Shown here piece after piece: positions 24,901-30,900 of a DNA stretch of 64,000 nucleotides (positions are counted from its first letter, which is position 1; every line of letters starts with the position of its first letter). The DNA comes from Shinisaurus crocodilurus (lineage: Eukaryota > Chordata > Lepidosauria > Squamata > Shinisauridae). The translations under genes were made by a program, and so were the position numbers. Location: NCBI GenBank assembly GCA_021292165.1, contig CM037879.1:21537525-21601524 (forward strand), in the 5' to 3' direction. The notes beneath the pieces are model-generated. The model was not told where the DNA came from, did no database searches, and saw nothing but the letters and a program-made list of their open reading frames with translations.

Positions 24901-27900
24901 CCGTCTTTTTCCTCTGTCTGCATGAAATGGGAACCATCTCAGTATTTCCACGTCTCCCATCACTAGTTTAGCCCTTCCTCTTTTCTTCCAAAAGGTGAGT
25001 GTCCCACCATCGGCCAGCAGAGTGGTCCTCTTGGAGAACATGAGCTGCTTCTGGCCCGTCATACAGATCAAAATCAAACGCTGCCAGCAGGTAGGAGGCC
25101 GCATGCTTACGTGCTGCTGCCAGTGGCAAAGTGGTTGGATGAGAAGGGCCCCCAGACCTGCTTAACTTTTGCTTGGGTCTCTGTTGTGGAGGCAGGGGGT
25201 GCACAGACTCACCCTGCTCACACACACACTCGCCGCTCCACCCCAGCAGCAAAGGGCCTTGGTCTTGCAGCAACAGCATCTGTCCCATGTCACACTGTGA
25301 GGGTGTTGAAGCCCCCTCCCTTCCCCAGCCACCCCAGCCCAGTCACCCCCAAAAGAGAGGGAAATACGCTCTAGGACAGTGATGGCGAACCTATGGCATG
25401 GGTGCCACAGCTGGCACGCAGGGACCTCTCTGTGGGCACTTGAGCCATTGGTCCCCAGATCGCGAAAAGACTGTCCCCTTCTGCAAAACACTAATGATCT
25501 TGTTCTTTCTCACAGTGTAGAACAGAATGATTTTATTCTAGAATTCCTGTTACAGAATTCTTTTCTACATTGTTATCACATTTAAAAGATTTTGAAGAAT
25601 GATGCACAGAGCATGGCTTGGATGTAAAGCCCTAACAGTTGACCTGAGTGCTGCATGTGTTGCTCTCAAACTAACGGAGTATGAGCCAAGGTTTGACAAA
25701 TTATCAGCATGCATGCAATAGCAAAAATCACATTAATTGTGCAAAAGCATGTGCAATGCAAACTTTTACCTAATGCAGTGTTTGCAGTCCAAGACATAAA
25801 GTGTTTAAAATGTGTTAAGCATGTTTAGTTTTCTTGTTTATCTTGCTCATCCTAGTACAGGTTGACTTTTACTTTTACTAATCCGACACCTGTAGAAGAA
25901 GGGAAAGGACCCGGAGTAAAGCTTGCCCCATACAATTTCAGTCTGGCATATAATCATATTACAAGTTGAGAATCCCTTATCCAAAAATACATGTGCCTAA
26001 TTATTTAAAAAGTTTGTATAAATTCCCTTCAGGCTATGTGTACAATGTAGTACTATAATAATTTTTTGAGTTGATTTTTTTCCCCCAACAAAAAAACTGT
26101 ATCATTGAAAGCTCTGTTATTGTGTTTTTCTTTTAAGACAAAAGATGTTAATTAGTTCGGACAACTGTATGAGTTGTTTTTCTAAAACTAAAACCTCAGT
26201 ATTCAGGTTTAATTGCAGTGTTGGCACTTTGAAATAAATAAGTTGGTTTTGTGTTGCAGTTTGGGCACTCGGACTCAAAAAGGTTCGCCATCACTGCTCT
26301 AGGAACAGGCTCTCTGGTTCCTGCCATAGAAGCCTCATTCCTAGAGCATCCAAGTCAGCTGGTAGGAACCTTCAAGTACTGCTTCCTAGGATACTTTGGG
26401 GACACTCTAGGAAGACTTCCATGGCAGAAATCATAGAGACTGCTCCTGCAATGTTTTCCCCACCCCTTTTTTACCCTCCCCCCTTTATTTGGCAGCGGCA
26501 GATGCTGGGGGTCTGGGGTGCGCCAGACAAGGCTTGGCGGAGTGTGGGGGGTTGCCTGTGGCCCACGAGCCACATGTTTTGCATCCCTGAGGTAGAGCAC
26601 TGCCTCAATGGGGAGGCCTGTGTCGTTCACAGGGCGGCATTGACACGCGCGTGCGTGGCATCGAGGTGCTGGGGCCCAAGCCCACCTTCTGGCCCATCTT
26701 CAAGGAACAGCTGTGCCGCCGCACGTACCTCTTCTACACCACCAAGGCGCACACCTGGTGCCAGGAAATCTCTGAAGATCGGATGCAACTGCTGCAGCTC
26801 TTCAACAGGTCAGGCCTTTCCCCTGTCCTTTCCCCAGAGGTGCTCTTGGGGAGGGCTTGGAAGAGTTGTCGTGGGGGCAGGGAGGGATCTCAGCCAGCGC
26901 TTGTTCCCAGGTCACAAACTGAGAATCGCAGGGAAGGGCCAAGATTCCCAGCCACCACCCCCTTCTCCGAAGAGATTCCTCCTCCCCCTCCCCATTCTTC
27001 TGTATCCCCCACATTGTCCATGTTCCTGCTCTGTCTTGTCATGCACTCTCCGCATGCAGTACTAAACCCACTTGTCAGTATCCTTTGGGGCTACCCAGGC
27101 TTTGCACAAGCCAATAGGTCACGCCACACACCTCTGCTGTGCAGGTTGAACAGTGCCTTACGCCACGAGCAAGCATTTGCTGATCGCTTCCTTCCCGATG
27201 ACGAGGCCGCCCAGACCCTGGGCAAGACCTGCTGGGAGGCCCTGATCACCCCCTTGGTGCAGAGCATCACCTCTCCAGGTACGGAATCTCTTTCCTGCCG
27301 AGGGACCTCGATAGTCACGCTTGGCCATCCCTCCCGTTTCCCAGCAGTCTTCTTGATTCCTGCTTCTTCCTGGCCTTCCAGATCCCAGCGGCATCAGCCC
27401 CCTGTCGTGGCTCTTGAGCCAGTATTTGGAGAATTTGGAGGCAGCCCGGAGCTCCAAGAGCCGGGCCGCCATCTTCAACTCCCGTGTCCGGCGCCTGAGC
27501 CATCTGCTGGTACATGTGGACTCGAGCAGCCCTGAGCCTGAAGAGCTGAAGCCCCCTGTTAAGTCCAGTGAGTGCCCTCCCATGGGGCAGAAGGGGCAGG
27601 TCCTCCTTCCTGAGTGCGGACGGGAGGATAACCCTTGTAGGGGTAGCCCTTGTGGCCATATGGGCAGGAGCAAGAGGGTCTGTCATCTCTTGCGGCTGCA
27701 GGGGGACTGTCCCTTTAGGGAAGCGCTGCAGGATGGGTGGCATTCAGGTCTCGCTGGGAGGGAGAGAGGAAAGCGTTAAAGGACCCAGTCAGTCAGTTGG
27801 AGGCAGGCGCCAGGGGTGTTCTGATGCCGGTGTTAATGCTGCATGCCCCCCACTTTGCAGATGAGAAGAATGGCAAGAACAAGGAGTCAGGCTCTGGCAC

Positions 27901-30900
27901 CGCCAAGGCCGCAGTGAAGAAACCCAGCAGCACAACGGGCATCACGCAGTGCTGGAAAGGTGTGGTCCAGCAGCAGGTAGGGGAGGCTGAGAGATGGTGC
28001 CCGGCAGCAGGTGTGTGAATGTGTGCTGTGCTGGCAATGAGTGTGGTGCAGCCGTGGAAGTGGAGCCCTTGCTCAGTAGCACAAATGCTCTGTAGGTGGG
28101 AGGGGATGTCTTCATGTTGACATCTGTTAGAACAGCCCGTCAATTGCTGTGTATTCTTTTTCCTGCCCAGCTGTTAAGGAGTTCTTGGAGAAGCAGCGCA
28201 GGAAGCTGCCTTGTACTGAGTCAGGCCATTGGTCCATCTAGCCCGGTATCGTCTTTGCTCTGGCTGGCAGAGGTTCCCCAGCGTTCCAGGCAGGAGTTTT
28301 TCCAACCCTACCTGGAGATGCCGGGGATTGAACCTGGGACCTTCTGCATGCCAAGCAGATGCTCTACCACTGGTCCACGGCCCCCTCCAGGAGTCCTGAG
28401 GCTGCAAGGAAGGTCTGGTTGTGAGATCGGGCTCTCCGAGGGAAGCGGGGGTGTTCCTAGCTCCAAGCTGTGTTATGCCACTGAGCTGCGGGGTATTTTT
28501 ATTTTGGAACGAATAGGCTCCCTTGGTTGCTTACAAAGCAAAGAAGATCAGATAAAGCACGAAGCTAAAAAATTTGACACAGTCCCAAAGAGACAGCCAG
28601 CAGCCATGAGATCTGTCTTGTAACCAAAGGCCAGTCTTCATTTGGCACTGCAAAGCCTTTCCTCAAGAGGAAGACCTCTAGGGATTCCCTAAAGGCCCCA
28701 CTGAGCTAGCGAACGAGTTGCGGGTTGCGATCTGCTCATGCTGCTTGTGCCTCTGTCATCTTGCCCAGGTGAAGCGGTTCCTGGAGTCCTCGTGGCAGGC
28801 CCCGGACTTCGTGGAGCGATACTGCAGCACCTATCTGCGCCTGCGCACTGCCATGGAGGAGCTCTTTGGGCAGCAGATGTCCTTCATGCTGGCCCTGTGC
28901 CACGGCTTCTCCGGGGGGCTGCTTCAGCTCTCCTTCCTGACGGCCATGCACGTGAGTACGGGGAGGGCTGAGGGGCGGGCGGGCATTGCCTGAGATCCTA
29001 GCAATGGAAGGAACGTAACTGGCCCTGACCCATGGAGCATCAACCCCAGGTTGCCCCTGGCCTTGCTAGTTGCAGCTCCAAAGATGCCAAGTGTGACTTC
29101 ATTTCACGGTCTTGGGCCTCACCCTGATGCCAGCTCAGAGTCCTTTACAGGACCACAGTCTCCCTATTCTGGCCTTCGCATGTGGGTTCTACCCCAGAGA
29201 AATGGGACCTGCTCCTTCCTTCCTTCCTTCCTTGGAGGTTTGGTGGGAGACCTTCCTTCCCTCTGCCGGGAGCATCTCCTTCTGGCGGGTTCACCTGGTG
29301 CCTCCTGTTCTGTGGCCTCCAGGTGAGCGAGCAGTTTGCCCGTCACATCGACCTGTGGATCCAAGAGAGCTGGGCGGATTCAGGCAACGTGGAGAGCCTG
29401 CAGCGCCTGCAGCAGAGCCTGGAGCCCATCCTCTTCCTGGCCGGCCTGGAGTTGGCCAACACCTTTGAGCACTTCTACCGGTGAGGCCTTTGTGGTGGGG
29501 GAAGAGGGGCAGAACCGGAAGGAGGTTGCTTCTTCTGTTGGGGGGGAAGCGCTTGGACAGGGGTGGCGAAACACATTCCTGGCGCTTCGATGCGGATGGC
29601 GTTGTCTTCACGGATACACGCTCAGCCCCTAGCTTTCTCTGTGTGGGGTGGGTGGCAGTGGTCCTGGCTCTTGCATGTGGCCTAGGCAGGCCCTAGATCT
29701 CCAGGCGGGGCAGTGGGGTGTGTAGGAATGAGCTGGGGCTGGTAGGGTGCCTGGTGCTTCATCTCCTCCTGGACACCTTGCTTCTCTAGGTACTACCTGG
29801 GAGACCGGCTCCTGTCCCAGGGCAAGACGTGGCTGGAGAGTGCCGTGGTGGAGCACATTGGGCTCTGCTTCCCCAACCGGTTCCCTCAGCAGATGCTGAA
29901 GAACTTGAGTGAGCTGGAGCAGCAGCAGCAGCAGTTCCACCTCTTCCAGCTGCAGCAGCTCGATAAGCATCTGCTTGAATTCGATCAGCGTGGAGAACGT
30001 GAAGAGGAGGAGGAGGACGAGGGAGAGGTGAGTGGGGAAGGGCGGATCGCCAGGGCCAAATCTCCTTCTCCGTGAACTAAAGAGGTCCTCCTCAGCCGAG
30101 GTTTTTTTGCCCTCCCTGTGTCTCCTCTTTCCTGGTTGACGCTGTCCTAGGCACCCCCAAAGCCACAAAGCTGACACTGGGTCTGTTTTGCTCGCAGCTG
30201 ATTGAGGAGGAGCCGTTCTCTCCGGAGGAAGAGGCTGAGGTGAAGGTGCTGGCCTTGTCCCCACGCTGTTGGACCGTCTCTCCACTCTGCTACCTGGAGG
30301 AGCCCGCCAAGTTTTTCCCACCATCCCTCAGTCAGCACCTGGGCAAGTTTGCGGACTTCTACACCCAAAGTGAGTGCTGGGTTGTGCTTGAGCCCACACT
30401 GGGCAGGGTGGGGTGGTCCCTACAGGTTCCACTGCCTCCCTTGCGCTTGGGGGTGAGCAAGTCAATACCACGTTACCCAGAGGCTCTAAGCTTCGGGAGT
30501 GTCCACAAACTGGAAATGAAGAGCATCAGACTTTCTATAGAAAAATGATGCAAACGTTCCAGGAGAGCTGTGAGTCTTTGGGCCAGATTGTCTGAGAGGG
30601 AAGCATTAAAGCTTCATTACCTTTGCAAGAACTGGATAATTGTAGGATTTAAGGAACTCTCTAGGCTAGGGGTGAAGAACCAGATTTGCGGGGGGGGGGC
30701 TGGATGACCCCCAACCCAGCACTCTGCCACACCTGCCTGACATAATTTGCTCCCTGGCCAAAGTGCTGGCTTTGCTGTGTGCAAATTTTCCCAGTCAGGG
30801 AAGTTCCACACACAGGGAAGCTGAGCCGGACTTGTCCCCATTGTTCCTCCAATGGGAAGTGACGGGTATTAGATCGGCTTTACCCTGTCTTTGTGCACCC

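Noticed and set aside
28320..28393. tRNA-Ala genes at the A/B-box sites
   Set aside because: The acceptor and anticodon stems do not pair, and each copy continues into the same SINE body and tail.
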